From: an uncultured Candidatus Saccharibacteria bacterium
GTDB lineage: Bacteria; Patescibacteriota; Saccharimonadia; Saccharimonadales; Saccharimonadaceae
Assembly (NCBI GenBank): GCA_947169915.1
Contig: CAMVRN010000009.1
Coordinates: 1-38,818 of the forward strand
Length of the DNA: 38,818 bases
Reading direction: 5' to 3'
In this document: positions 23,746 to 31,743 of the stretch, in pieces
Layout: every line of letters starts with the position of its first letter
How positions within the stretch are numbered: the first letter of the stretch is position 1
Notes under the pieces: model-generated
The model's input: the letters and a program-made list of their open reading frames with translations, nothing else
Told to the model about the DNA's origin: nothing
Database searches by the model: none
Made by a program: the position numbers and the translations under genes

Positions 23746-24534
23746 ATGGCATCAGATTATATATTTATTCGAAAAAGCCGCAACGCCTTATCGACCGTCC
23801 TACACACTTTGATGAACATCTTGCTTGGCGTTGGTTCTGTCTTCGTTACTATCGTTTCCGGTTCATGGATTATTGGCTTCATTTTAGTCCTCTTATCTAA
23901 ATGGCGCATGTTTGCCGTCCACCCACATTATCTTTGGCTAAACGTCAAGTCTAACCTTGTCGACCTCATTGTCGGATTTTCAATCGTCTTACTCGCATTC
24001 TTCTCGGGCACCACTTTAATGACCGTTCACTTTATTCTCGCCGCTATCTACTGTATCTGGCTCACAATCGTCAAACCTCGCACGTCCGAGGCATGGACGC
24101 TCATTCAGGCTCTCTTTGCTGTCTTTATCGGCACATGCGCCATGTGTATTATGTGCGCTAGCCTAAACTCATTCTTCCTAGCCTTCTTTGAATTTGTTAT
24201 TGGCTATGGCGCCACTCGCCACGTCCTAGCACAAAACAACAACACGAACGATGAAGGCTTCCCAGCACTTTTCTTTGGCACAATTTTTGCAGAAATCTCC
24301 CTACTTTGTCACTCGCTTCTCATCGTTTACACCTTTACCGAAGTAGGCATCATCGTTCCGCAACTCGCAATTATTCTTACCGTCTTTAGCTTCCTGGCTG
24401 CAAAAATATCTAAAGCCATCGAATCAAGAGATGGCAACCTTCGCTTTAAGGAAATCGCCGTTCCGCTCGCTTTTAGCGTCTTAATTCTCGCAGTCGTCAT
24501 CATTCTATTTAGTCCACAAAGATTTAATGTCTAA
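23746..24534 (+). CDS. Unknown polytopic membrane protein
   Basis: 262 residues; not recognised. About eight hydrophobic helices cover most of the chain, starting near residue 18, with short loops. There are conserved-looking charged spots near the first loops (LSKWRMFAVHPHYLWLNVKSN) and a central polar loop (about 162-172, AQNNNTNDEG). There is no ATP-binding or known transport motif. Seventeen bases separate it from htrA, so the two are likely an operon. It may be a membrane partner or scaffold for the protease, but that is inference from position only. Confidence 0.7.
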   Translation: MASDYIFIRKSRNALSTVLHTLMNILLGVGSVFVTIVSGSWIIGFILVLLSKWRMFAVHPHYLWLNVKSNLVDLIVGFSIVLLAFFSGTTLMTVHFILAAIYCIWLTIVKPRTSEAWTLIQALFAVFIGTCAMCIMCASLNSFFLAFFEFVIGYGATRHVLAQNNNTNDEGFPALFFGTIFAEISLLCHSLLIVYTFTEVGIIVPQLAIILTVFSFLAAKISKAIESRDGNLRFKEIAVPLAFSVLILAVVIILFSPQRFNV

Positions 24535-24551
24535 TAAAAGGAGGTAACAAC

Positions 24552-25721
24552 ATGAAAGAAGCCGAGATTATTAATGATATCTCAAAAACTGAGAACATAA
24601 GCAAAAAGCAAAAACCGAACGGCCTGGCAATCGCCGGATTGATTGTGGCAATCCTTGCCTTAATCGGAACCTGCTTCAACACTTACGTACTCTACAAAAA
24701 CGAACGCCACAACACATCTTCATTCATTCAAGAGTTCTCGATGGATGGTAATTCCGCCAACTTCACCGAAGGCTCGGTCGCCGAAGTCGCAAACCGCGTC
24801 TCCGACTCAGTCGTTTCTATTGTTACTGAAGTCAAAACCACAAGTTACAGCTTCTTTTACGGACCGACTGAAGAAACTGGCGCAGCGGCCGGCACTGGCG
24901 TCATCGTTTCGTCCGATGGTTACGTTCTGACCAATAAACACGTCATCGACAGCGCTACGAAGATTTACGTCGTCCTAAACGACGGCACCGTCTATAAAGA
25001 AGTTTCTCTCGTTGGCACCGACCCGTTAAACGACGTGGCATTCCTCAAAATTGAAAACGCCACCGACCTTTCTCCAGCCACTCTCGGCGACTCTAAGACT
25101 ATCGTCGTCGGACAACAAGTCATCGCAATCGGTAATGCCCTCGGCCAATATCAAAACACCGTCACATCCGGCATCATCTCTGGTACTGGTCGCGAAATAA
25201 CAGCTACGGACGAATCCTATCAAAACGAAGAAACCCTAGTCGATATGATTCAAACTGATGCTGCCATCAACTCCGGCAATTCAGGTGGCCCACTCGTCAA
25301 CGCCGCCGGCGAAGTCATTGGTCTCAACACCGCAGTTTCATCCGGTAATAATATCGGCTTCGCAATTCCTATCTCAAGCATCAAAGGTATGTTAAACAAT
25401 CTTCTCAAAAACGGTGAAGTCAAACGTGCGTTCGCTGGCGTTGTCTACTCTAATATTAACGCCGCCACGGCTCTAGAATCCGAACTTGATTCCAGCTATG
25501 GCGCCTACGTCTCGAGTGTCGTCAAAGGCTCTCCGGCCGCCTCCGCAGGGATTAAAGAAAAAGACATCATTCTATCCGTCGACGGCATCAAAATCGGTGC
25601 ATCAACTTCTCTTGGAAGTCTTCTTGGTGAACGAACAGTCGGTGAGACCGTCACGCTCGTCGTTCTAAGAGATGGAGAAACAATAACAACCGAACTAACG
25701 CTTGCGGAATACAAAGAGTAG
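24552..25721 (+). CDS. HtrA/DegP-like serine protease with PDZ domain
   Basis: 389 residues. A cytosolic basic N-terminus and one transmembrane helix (about 25-46) anchor an outer trypsin-like domain with His130 (TNKHV), Asp161 (DVAFLKI) and Ser244 (GNSGGPL). One PDZ domain follows (about 290-385, with SPAASAGIKEKDIILSVDG). These proteases degrade or refold damaged envelope proteins. AAAGGAGG lies before the ATG. Its last 27 bases overlap prmC on the other strand. A terminator-like hairpin at 25749-25784 lies inside prmC. Confidence 0.94.
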   Translation: MKEAEIINDISKTENISKKQKPNGLAIAGLIVAILALIGTCFNTYVLYKNERHNTSSFIQEFSMDGNSANFTEGSVAEVANRVSDSVVSIVTEVKTTSYSFFYGPTEETGAAAGTGVIVSSDGYVLTNKHVIDSATKIYVVLNDGTVYKEVSLVGTDPLNDVAFLKIENATDLSPATLGDSKTIVVGQQVIAIGNALGQYQNTVTSGIISGTGREITATDESYQNEETLVDMIQTDAAINSGNSGGPLVNAAGEVIGLNTAVSSGNNIGFAIPISSIKGMLNNLLKNGEVKRAFAGVVYSNINAATALESELDSSYGAYVSSVVKGSPAASAGIKEKDIILSVDGIKIGASTSLGSLLGERTVGETVTLVVLRDGETITTELTLAEYKE

Positions 25722-26375
25722 TTGAAATCCAGAAATCTTTTGAAGTTTATAACCTCTCTCCTCAGCGTGAGAGGTTATTTCTTTGTGCTGGCAAGGGTCC
25801 GCCTCAAGAATAAGATACTTAGCCCTTCCGTCAAGCTCATCAAGCAATCGAAAAATCAGCTCCAAACCATTATTTTCTGCATAAAGTGCTATCTCCGGCT
25901 CAAACTTTATTCCCCGAGATTCTGGTTCATTAAGCCACTCCCAATCTCTGGAAACGTACGGCAAATTCGCGACAACGACATCAAATTTGTCGGATTTTTC
26001 GTACGCGCATAATAAGTCGCTATTTCTAAAATTTACCTTCGTTTTATGCTTTCTAGCATTCCGTTTCGCAACTTCGAGTGCTTCTTCAGAAATATCGCAA
26101 GCGAACACTTCCGCCTCGGGTATTTCGAGTGCGAGGGAAACAGCCACGCATCCACTTCCCGTACCGACCTCAAGTATCCTAGGCTTATCGTCTAGCCTCG
26201 ATTTTCCTACGGTCATTCCAGATAGATAACTCTTCCCAGCAAGGCTCAAGACCATCTCCACCATCGTCTCTGTTTCAGGGCGGGGAATCAAAACATCCGG
26301 CGTAACCAAAAACTCACGCCCAAGAAAGTCGGCCTGCCCCTCTTTATAGGCTCTCGGAAAGAAGTCCTCTTTCAT
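25695..26375 (-). CDS. prmC: Peptide chain release factor N5-glutamine methyltransferase
   Basis: 226 residues if ATG 26375 is used ([13 protein letters not shown]). In-frame ATGs at 26390 and 26414 lie further into prfA. PrmC methylates the GGQ glutamine of release factors, and prfA lies directly upstream in the same operon, overlapping by about 32 bases. The SAM site [17 protein letters not shown] and LIPRPETE are typical. Two things are odd: the N-terminal helical domain of about 70-80 residues is absent, and the catalytic NPPY reads NLPY. NLPY is usual in other methyltransferases such as KsgA, so activity is possible. Confidence 0.88.
   Translation of the reverse strand: MKEDFFPRAYKEGQADFLGREFLVTPDVLIPRPETETMVEMVLSLAGKSYLSGMTVGKSRLDDKPRILEVGTGSGCVAVSLALEIPEAEVFACDISEEALEVAKRNARKHKTKVNFRNSDLLCAYEKSDKFDVVVANLPYVSRDWEWLNEPESRGIKFEPEIALYAENNGLELIFRLLDELDGRAKYLILEADPCQHKEITSHAEERGYKLQKISGFQLLFVFRKR
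25749..25784 (+). terminator. Terminator of htrA embedded in prmC
   Basis: ATAACCTCTC (25749-25758) pairs perfectly with GAGAGGTTAT (25769-25778), followed by TTCTTT. It lies 28 bases past the htrA stop and is formed by the antisense of prmC codons for SHAEERGY. On the minus strand no T tract follows, so it should act only on the htrA transcript. Confidence 0.7.
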
Positions 26376-27396
26376 ATTTTTTAAGCTCATCGACAATATC
26401 CTCAATATCTCCATTCATCGCCGCGCCAATATTGCTACGCGAGTAATGAATCCTATGGTCGGTAATTCTATCTTGCGGGAAGTTATAAGTCCTGATTTTC
26501 TCACTTCTATCACCTGTTCCAATCAAAGACTTTCTAGCCTCCGAAGCATTTTTTCTTTCTTCTTCGCGTTGACGCTCGACAAGACGAGTCCTAAGAACCG
26601 CCATTGCCTTCTCTTTGTTCTGTCTCTGAGAACGTTCATCTTGCATCGCAACTACAATTCCGCTCGGAAGGTGAGTAATTCGAACTGCCGAGTTTGTAGT
26701 ATTAACGCTCTGCCCACCGTGGCCACCAGAGTGATAAATATCAATCCTCAAATCTTCTTCACGAATCTCAATGTCATGCTCCTGAGCTTCAGGAAGCACT
26801 GCAACAGTGGCCGTCGAAGTATGAATCCTTCCTTGACTTTCCGTTACTGGCACACGTTGCACGCGATGCACTCCGCCTTCAAACTTCATCTGTCCATACG
26901 CATTATCACCAGTAATCTTGAAAATTACTTCCTTCATACCTCCAGCTTCGTTTTCGTTCATCGAAATAGTTTCTGCACGAAGCCCAATTCGCTCTGCATA
27001 TCCAAGATACATGCGGTAAAGTTCACCAGCAAATAAACTCGCCTCATCACCTCCCGCCCCAGCACGAATCTCGACAATTGCCGGCCTATCATCAAGCGGG
27101 TCTTTCGGCATCATCTTTTCTTCCATCTCGGCATTCTCTTTCTCGAGTTTAGCCGTCAAATTCAAGACATCGTCTTTTGCAAGCTCGCCAAGTTCTGGGT
27201 CATTTACGAGCGCTTTCGCCTCTTCTAGTGCTTTCGTATCTGCTTCGATTTGCGCATGCAGCTCAAGAATATAAGCAAGTTCCGCACCGCGTTTCGATTT
27301 TGATGCAAACTCTGGACTCGCGTACGCATCAGGCTGAGCCAAAAAGGTCTCTATCTCTTGTTTCTCTTTTTCAAGATTCTGGAAATCAAAATTCAT
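26344..27396 (-). CDS. prfA: Peptide chain release factor 1
   Basis: 350 residues from ATG 27396 ([16 protein letters not shown]). A more distal ATG at 27417 would start inside the tRNA flank and before the promoter. RF1 reads UAA and UAG. The codon-recognition PxT motif is PVT in [11 protein letters not shown], which distinguishes it from RF2. The catalytic GGQ is in [17 protein letters not shown]. Since TGA is used as a stop in this window, an RF2 should exist elsewhere. TGGTATAAT (hexamer 27409-27404) ends seven bases before the ATG. prmC follows and overlaps. Confidence 0.97.
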   Translation of the reverse strand: MNFDFQNLEKEKQEIETFLAQPDAYASPEFASKSKRGAELAYILELHAQIEADTKALEEAKALVNDPELGELAKDDVLNLTAKLEKENAEMEEKMMPKDPLDDRPAIVEIRAGAGGDEASLFAGELYRMYLGYAERIGLRAETISMNENEAGGMKEVIFKITGDNAYGQMKFEGGVHRVQRVPVTESQGRIHTSTATVAVLPEAQEHDIEIREEDLRIDIYHSGGHGGQSVNTTNSAVRITHLPSGIVVAMQDERSQRQNKEKAMAVLRTRLVERQREEERKNASEARKSLIGTGDRSEKIRTYNFPQDRITDHRIHYSRSNIGAAMNGDIEDIVDELKKYERGLLSESL

Positions 27397-27403
27397 ATAT
27401 GTT

Positions 27404-27412
27404 ATTATACCA
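27404..27412 (-). promoter_or_regulatory. Extended -10 promoter (leaderless) of prfA
   Basis: TGGTATAAT on the minus strand, hexamer 27409-27404, seven bases before the ATG at 27396. It begins only eight bases from the 5' end of tRNA-Val on the other strand. Confidence 0.7.
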
Positions 27413-27419
27413 TACATGT

Positions 27420-27496
27420 GGAGCTTTAGCTCAGCTGGCTAGAGCGCACGATTCACATTCGTGAGGTCACTGGTTCAAGCCCAGTAAGCTCCACCA
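27420..27496 (+). tRNA. tRNA-Val (anticodon CAC)
   Basis: 77 bases including an encoded CCA. The acceptor stem GGAGCTT/AAGCTCC is perfect. The D stem is GCTC/GAGC. The anticodon stem CACGA/TCGTG holds loop TTCACAT with anticodon CAC, which reads GUG. The variable loop is 5 bases, and the T arm is ACTGG-TTCAAGC-CCAGT. Confidence 0.96.
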
Positions 27497-27717
27497 GTAA
27501 ACATACTCGGAAAGAATCGAATTATTGAAAAAACCATTTTTATTCTGCCGAGTTGGTTTATATTATTATTCTCAATCGCGATAATAGTAGCTTTGACAAT
27601 GATATGTCGTTCTCGAAAAATCCGCAACTCAAGAAAAGCCCGAACACCTAGCGAGATAATCAATAGCTAAATGCGACAAGATTACTAGGGGTGTCATATT
27701 TTTGATATAATTAACCC
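27497..27717. other. 221-base gap between tRNA-Val and the nuclease-like gene
   Basis: It contains a bulged stem CTCGG/AGAAT (27506-27517) with ATTCT/CCGAG (27542-27552) but no T tract. It also has an open plus frame ending at a TAG near 27668. That frame would encode a single hydrophobic helix followed by a basic tail, but it has no ATG, GTG or TTG ahead of the helix. I call no gene. The promoter of the next gene lies at 27703-27711. Confidence 0.4.
27703..27711 (+). promoter_or_regulatory. Extended -10 promoter (leaderless) of the 27718 gene
   Basis: TGATATAAT with the hexamer at 27706-27711, six bases (TAACCC) before the ATG at 27718. No Shine-Dalgarno sequence is present. Confidence 0.7.
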
Positions 27718-29010
27718 ATGGAATATTACATCATTAACCGCATGTACGCGGGAGCATTTCTCGAAAACAACATCGGACACGAAGTCATAAATCTATTCTC
27801 TGCCGACGATGATAGCCATTACGTCTACATTTGCGACGATGGGACCATCAACGATAAATATAACGACCGCGTCAAAGCCGTCGTCCTAACGCGTATGACA
27901 GAAACTATCCATAAACAAGAAATTCTCGGTATTGCCATCGGTCTAACCCAAATATCCAGAAAAGAAAAATACGCCTCAAGAACCAAAAATCTTGCTCGTC
28001 AACAAGAAATCATGGAAGAATACTTGAAAGAGCACAAAATCGAATATGGTGGCGTGCCTCTACCTGAAATCTTTGCGAAAAACAAATGGGGGAGCGATGA
28101 CGAGTACGGCGGATTTTATACTATGACCTTCAAGGCAGAAAATGTTCTCATCCCTAAGAAAAAGATTTATCTTGTCGACAAAGAGGAACTTATCTCGGAC
28201 GATTGTTTTGAACTTAAGGAAACCAATCTCCGCGGACAAAAACTCCGCCGTTATATCGGTAGCCTCGACGAACCAGCCGACTATACGACTGTAACGAGCC
28301 TTATTAATCGCCGCGACCTTTGGAACGATAAGAAAAAGCCAGAAAAAATCATTTTCTCAGTCACAAAAAACAAAATCTATGAAGACGCCTATTTTAATTA
28401 TCTCGACATCATCGGTCGCCAAGACGACGAAAACGTCTTCTCGAATCTAATCGGCTATTTCTTGGACAACGACGGAGAATTACTCTCTAAATTCTGTAAA
28501 GAAGTCCTAAATATTGAAGACTTTTCTTCCGAAGAGTACTTACTCGAACGCGAGAAAAACGCCAACGGCTCCCGCATGGATTTATATATAGAAGATGAAA
28601 ATCATGCCATTGTCATCGAAAACAAAATCAAGTCCGAAATCAACGGCACAAATGAACGTCACAACTTCAACGGTAAGCTAATCCAGTCCCAGCTCGGCGA
28701 ATACTACAAATATGTCGAAAAAATAAAAAACGGTCGTAAATCTTTTTACTTCATTCTTATGCCAAACTACCACAAAATCGACATTTCAAAATACGAAAGT
28801 AGCAAATACTACACAAAGCTTTACTATAGCGACATCTACGAGTTCTTCAAGAAGCACGCTTCAAAGAATATAAGAGACAAGGCTTACTACGAAGACTTCA
28901 TCAAGGCTTTAAAACGCCATGCTGAGGACTATTACGACGATGAATACGCCGAAATGAAAAAACGCTTCATTAAACGTCTCGATGAGTGCCGTCGTAATTC
29001 AAAAGACTAA
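27718..29010 (+). CDS. PD-(D/E)XK nuclease-superfamily protein with unknown N-terminal domain
   Basis: 430 residues. The C-terminal half (about 225-400) carries a PD-(D/E)XK core: E278, then D288 in SRMDLYIED, then E301-N-K303 in VIENKI, and a Gln-containing helix (about 323-334, QSQLGEYYKYVE). This layout is seen in PDDEXK_4-type proteins (PF14281 and relatives), often found in defence or mobile contexts. The N-terminal 200 residues (starting MEYYIINRMYAGAFLENNIG) form a separate alpha/beta domain I cannot name. There is no membrane segment. It stands alone beside tRNA-Val and is convergent with the deacetylase gene (stop codons overlap by 4 bases). Nuclease activity is inferred from the motif only. 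Confidence 0.65.
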   Translation: MEYYIINRMYAGAFLENNIGHEVINLFSADDDSHYVYICDDGTINDKYNDRVKAVVLTRMTETIHKQEILGIAIGLTQISRKEKYASRTKNLARQQEIMEEYLKEHKIEYGGVPLPEIFAKNKWGSDDEYGGFYTMTFKAENVLIPKKKIYLVDKEELISDDCFELKETNLRGQKLRRYIGSLDEPADYTTVTSLINRRDLWNDKKKPEKIIFSVTKNKIYEDAYFNYLDIIGRQDDENVFSNLIGYFLDNDGELLSKFCKEVLNIEDFSSEEYLLEREKNANGSRMDLYIEDENHAIVIENKIKSEINGTNERHNFNGKLIQSQLGEYYKYVEKIKNGRKSFYFILMPNYHKIDISKYESSKYYTKLYYSDIYEFFKKHASKNIRDKAYYEDFIKALKRHAEDYYDDEYAEMKKRFIKRLDECRRNSKD

Positions 29011-30308
29011 TTATTTACCCAGTGATGAGCGCCATACGAATCAGCTTCAAGCTTTTTGAATCTGTATCCGTGCGACTTTCCGTATTTAATAATATCTTCA
29101 ACCGCATCGACCGAAAAACCTTCCGTATCGTGTTGTAAAACTACAAAAGTCCCCTCACCAAGATGGTCTGTAACATTATCGTATACCTCTTCTGATGTTT
29201 TTGCCTCTCCCGCATCGCCAGACGAAATATTCCAGTCAAAATAGCTAAACCCTCTCTCCTCGACTTCATCAACGAGCGTCGACATTATATGCCTTCCCCC
29301 ATCATATAACGCGCTAACCGTATTCGAGCTTCCGCCAGGGAATCGAATCAAGTTCGATTCTAGGCCCGTTATGTCTTCAACTCTATCTCTTATTGCATAA
29401 AGGTCATCAAAGTATGTCCCAGTGTTTTGATAAATCAAATCATATCTATGGGTGTAAGTATGCAGCCCAATCGTATGCCCTTCTTTATACTCGCGCAAAA
29501 TTAAATCGTCATCGCCTCTGCCAGTCACAAAGAACGTCGCCTTTACCCCATTCTCTTTCAGAACATCAAGAAGTCTTCCCGTATGCTCGCTTGGCCCATC
29601 ATCGAATGTTAAATAAATTACCCCGACCGGCTCAATTACTTTTACAATACGTTTCTCTTCGGCAGTATTCCCACTTGCGTCAATCGCTTTATAAACTACT
29701 TCATACTCGCCTAGTTTAGTATTATCAACTTTTCCGTCAGTTGCAACCTGAACATCTCCATCGCACTTATCAATCGCAACTGCCCCCAAATCTTCATATT
29801 CATCGTCAACTATAATGCTTATCTCGTCTCCGCCGTTCAATTTAAGTTCTGGCGCATCTTTATCTTCAACGTTAGCTTTTATTGCTCTTTCGCCATAAAA
29901 TCCACGTTCGTCCGTAGCAGAAATAAACACCATGCCTCGTTTGAATTCGACTTTAGCCGACTCCGTTATATTATTTCCTTTTTTATCCTCAACCTTATAC
30001 TCAAAATCCAAGACTTTTCCATTCGGGCAAACCTGCACCATTTCGACGGCCACAGAAAAAACCGGTGCATTCACCGACCTGACAATCGCCACAACCGCTC
30101 CCGCTATAACAGCAACGGCAACAACAGCCAACACATACGCCGATAATTTTTTCTTCTTTTCTTCTACAACAACTTTTTTCTTTGGGCTGGTTTCCTCTGA
30201 AATCTGCTTTTTACTCTTTTTCGCACTCTTTTTTTGTTTCTTCTTTTCCACATCAGGGAACTCAAAAGTTATATCTTCCGATTTAGTCTTTTTTATGACC
30301 TTGCTCAT
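29007..30308 (-). CDS. Polysaccharide deacetylase with Ig-like domain
   Basis: 433 residues. A highly basic cytosolic N-terminus (1-50) precedes one transmembrane helix (about 51-69). An Ig-like domain of the DUF5011 type (about 150-225, ending GEYEVVYKAIDASGNTAEE) follows. Then comes a NodB deacetylase domain with TFDDGPSEHTG, metal-binding HTYTHR and RFPGGSSN. It should remove acetyl groups from peptidoglycan or another surface glycan. TGCTATAAT (hexamer 30322-30317) ends eight bases before the ATG. It lies downstream of a GT2 glycosyltransferase. Confidence 0.9.
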   Translation of the reverse strand: MSKVIKKTKSEDITFEFPDVEKKKQKKSAKKSKKQISEETSPKKKVVVEEKKKKLSAYVLAVVAVAVIAGAVVAIVRSVNAPVFSVAVEMVQVCPNGKVLDFEYKVEDKKGNNITESAKVEFKRGMVFISATDERGFYGERAIKANVEDKDAPELKLNGGDEISIIVDDEYEDLGAVAIDKCDGDVQVATDGKVDNTKLGEYEVVYKAIDASGNTAEEKRIVKVIEPVGVIYLTFDDGPSEHTGRLLDVLKENGVKATFFVTGRGDDDLILREYKEGHTIGLHTYTHRYDLIYQNTGTYFDDLYAIRDRVEDITGLESNLIRFPGGSSNTVSALYDGGRHIMSTLVDEVEERGFSYFDWNISSGDAGEAKTSEEVYDNVTDHLGEGTFVVLQHDTEGFSVDAVEDIIKYGKSHGYRFKKLEADSYGAHHWVNN

Positions 30309-30316
30309 TTGCTTAA

Positions 30317-30325
30317 ATTATAGCA
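30317..30325 (-). promoter_or_regulatory. Extended -10 promoter (near-leaderless) of the deacetylase gene
   Basis: TGCTATAAT on the minus strand with hexamer 30322-30317, eight bases before the ATG at 30308. Confidence 0.6.
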
Positions 30326-30335
30326 CAAAAGAAAA

Positions 30336-31277
30336 CTACCACACGACTCCGCGGTAAGCCGTCAAACATCTTGCCCGCACCATAATCGGGCACTTAACAA
30401 AATATTTATTCTTCCTCCACTTCGGAAAACGCGACTTCATGACCTGACGGATTCGTTTGAACTGCTTCTTGCCTTCAGGGAATTTAACAAACTCACGCGC
30501 AGCATCGTCAAGCAAGTTCCAAATATAAAAGTATTCGAGTTCAGCCTTATATTTTTCGTACGCGTTTTTCTTCTCAAATCGAAGTAGAAGCAAATCAAGC
30601 GCCTTAAAAATATCGAGCTCCTTTTCATTCCAAGTCTGTCCATGCAAAACCGAGCCTTTACGTTGACGATAATAATAGACTGGTTCCTCTATTGCCGAGA
30701 TTTTCTGCGTATATAATATATATGTAGAAATAATCGCCATATCTTCATGAATCATCCCCTCGTCATAGAATAAATTATTCTTAACGAGAAAATCTCTCTT
30801 CGCAACCACTTGCCAAGGCCCCAGTCCATAACGAATAAATTTCGATAACCAATCTTCAGAAATCTCCGGCCCAACCGGCTTCAAAATACCTCCAAGTATC
30901 TCATTACCTTCCTCGTCAACTTTTTTAGCGCCAACCGTAACAACATCCGCATTCGTTTCGACAAACCGAGAAAGAATTTCCGAGACTGAGCCTTTTTTTA
31001 CGTAGTCATCCGAATCAATAAACCAAACATATTTGCCTTTCGCATGTCTAAGCCCATAATTCTTCGCCGCCGACGCACCAGGTATTTCACATTTTAATAC
31101 TTTCACAAACGAATGCTCCTTTGCGATTTCCTTGCACATCTCGAGACTTCCATCACTTGAACCATTATCAACGAGCAGAATCTCGCCTTTTTTAGGAAAC
31201 CCCTCAACAATGCTTTCAAAGCATTCTTTCAAAAACTTCTTCGTATTATAAACAGGTATAACAATCGAAATATCCAT
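30336..31277 (-). CDS. GT2-family glycosyltransferase
   Basis: 313 residues. The GT-A domain starts at once with ISIVIPVYNTKKFLKECFESI and has ILLVDNGSSDGS and the metal-binding FIDSDDYV (DxD). The C-terminal 120 residues are helical and basic. There is no membrane helix, so it works on the cytosolic face, adding a sugar to a surface glycan. The acceptor is unknown. TATAAT at 31289-31284 (minus) ends six bases before the ATG, right after the rpmE terminator. Confidence 0.9.
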   Translation of the reverse strand: MDISIVIPVYNTKKFLKECFESIVEGFPKKGEILLVDNGSSDGSLEMCKEIAKEHSFVKVLKCEIPGASAAKNYGLRHAKGKYVWFIDSDDYVKKGSVSEILSRFVETNADVVTVGAKKVDEEGNEILGGILKPVGPEISEDWLSKFIRYGLGPWQVVAKRDFLVKNNLFYDEGMIHEDMAIISTYILYTQKISAIEEPVYYYRQRKGSVLHGQTWNEKELDIFKALDLLLLRFEKKNAYEKYKAELEYFYIWNLLDDAAREFVKFPEGKKQFKRIRQVMKSRFPKWRKNKYFVKCPIMVRARCLTAYRGVVW

Positions 31278-31283
31278 GTTTCA

Positions 31284-31317
31284 ATTATACAAAAAATCGC
31301 CCCTTCCGGAGCGATTT
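31284..31317 (-). terminator. rpmE terminator fused to the GT2-gene promoter
   Basis: AAATCGC (31294-31300) pairs with GCGATTT (31311-31317). On the minus strand a six-T tract follows and runs directly into TATAAT (31289-31284), the leaderless -10 of the GT2 gene. The arrangement copies that between the 383 gene and dnaX. Confidence 0.75.
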
Positions 31318-31321
31318 CGTA

Positions 31322-31657
31322 CTATTTAGATTCTGCTTTCTTTGCTTTCTTCTCAGCTTCTTTCTTGGCCTTATTGACTTTGTTGCCAAGAGATTTGCGA
31401 AGTTTTTCAGCTTTCTCTGCACGCGCCTTAAAGCGGTCAACACGACCTTCGGTATCGATAATCTTTTCTTCGCCAGTAAAGAATGGGTGGCTCTTTGAAG
31501 AAATCTGAATTTTGACTAGCGGATATTCTTTTCCGTCGGTCCATTTGATAGTTTCATCGCTTTTCGCAGTGGAACGGGTCAAGAAAGAGAACTTTGCCGC
31601 TTCATCAGAAAACACTACGAAACGATAGTCTTTAGGTTGTTTTGCTTCATTACTCAT
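31322..31657 (-). CDS. rpmE: Ribosomal protein L31, type B (zinc-free)
   Basis: 111 residues from ATG 31657 ([16 protein letters not shown]). The [30 protein letters not shown] and GRVDRFKAR segments identify type B L31 (RpmE2/YtiA), which lacks the zinc-binding CxxC found in type A. The last 30 residues are Lys/Ala-rich, an extension beyond the usual length. TGATATAAT (hexamer 31673-31668) ends ten bases before the start, so the leader is only a few bases. In many bacteria rpmE, prfA and prmC are clustered; here other genes separate them. Confidence 0.93.
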   Translation of the reverse strand: MSNEAKQPKDYRFVVFSDEAAKFSFLTRSTAKSDETIKWTDGKEYPLVKIQISSKSHPFFTGEEKIIDTEGRVDRFKARAEKAEKLRKSLGNKVNKAKKEAEKKAKKAESK

Positions 31658-31700
31658 AATTACACGCATTATATCAGAGATATGCGGAATTGTAAAGCAT

Positions 31701-31727
31701 AAAAAAGCGGAGGACCTTTGCCTCCGC
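31701..31727 (-). terminator. Terminator of the 32043 gene
   Basis: On the minus strand GCGGAGG (31727-31721) pairs with CCTCCGC (31713-31707), followed by a six-T tract (31706-31701). Confidence 0.85.
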
Positions 31728-31743
31728 AAGAAATCGAAAGTAG

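Noticed and set aside
27420-27500. tRNA-Val 3' end as an integration (att) site for the nuclease region
   Set aside because: I found no second copy of the tRNA 3' end flanking the nuclease or deacetylase genes and no integrase in the window. A tRNA neighbour alone is not enough.
27475-27663. 62-aa minus-strand ORF between tRNA-Val and the nuclease gene
   Set aside because: It runs into the tRNA, has no ribosome site or -10 box at the right distance, and resembles nothing. Probably chance.
30000-30357. Plus-strand ORF antisense to the deacetylase N-terminus (29932-30357)
   Set aside because: It is low-complexity Thr/Phe sequence produced by the antisense of the Lys/Ala-rich N-terminus and has no initiation signals.
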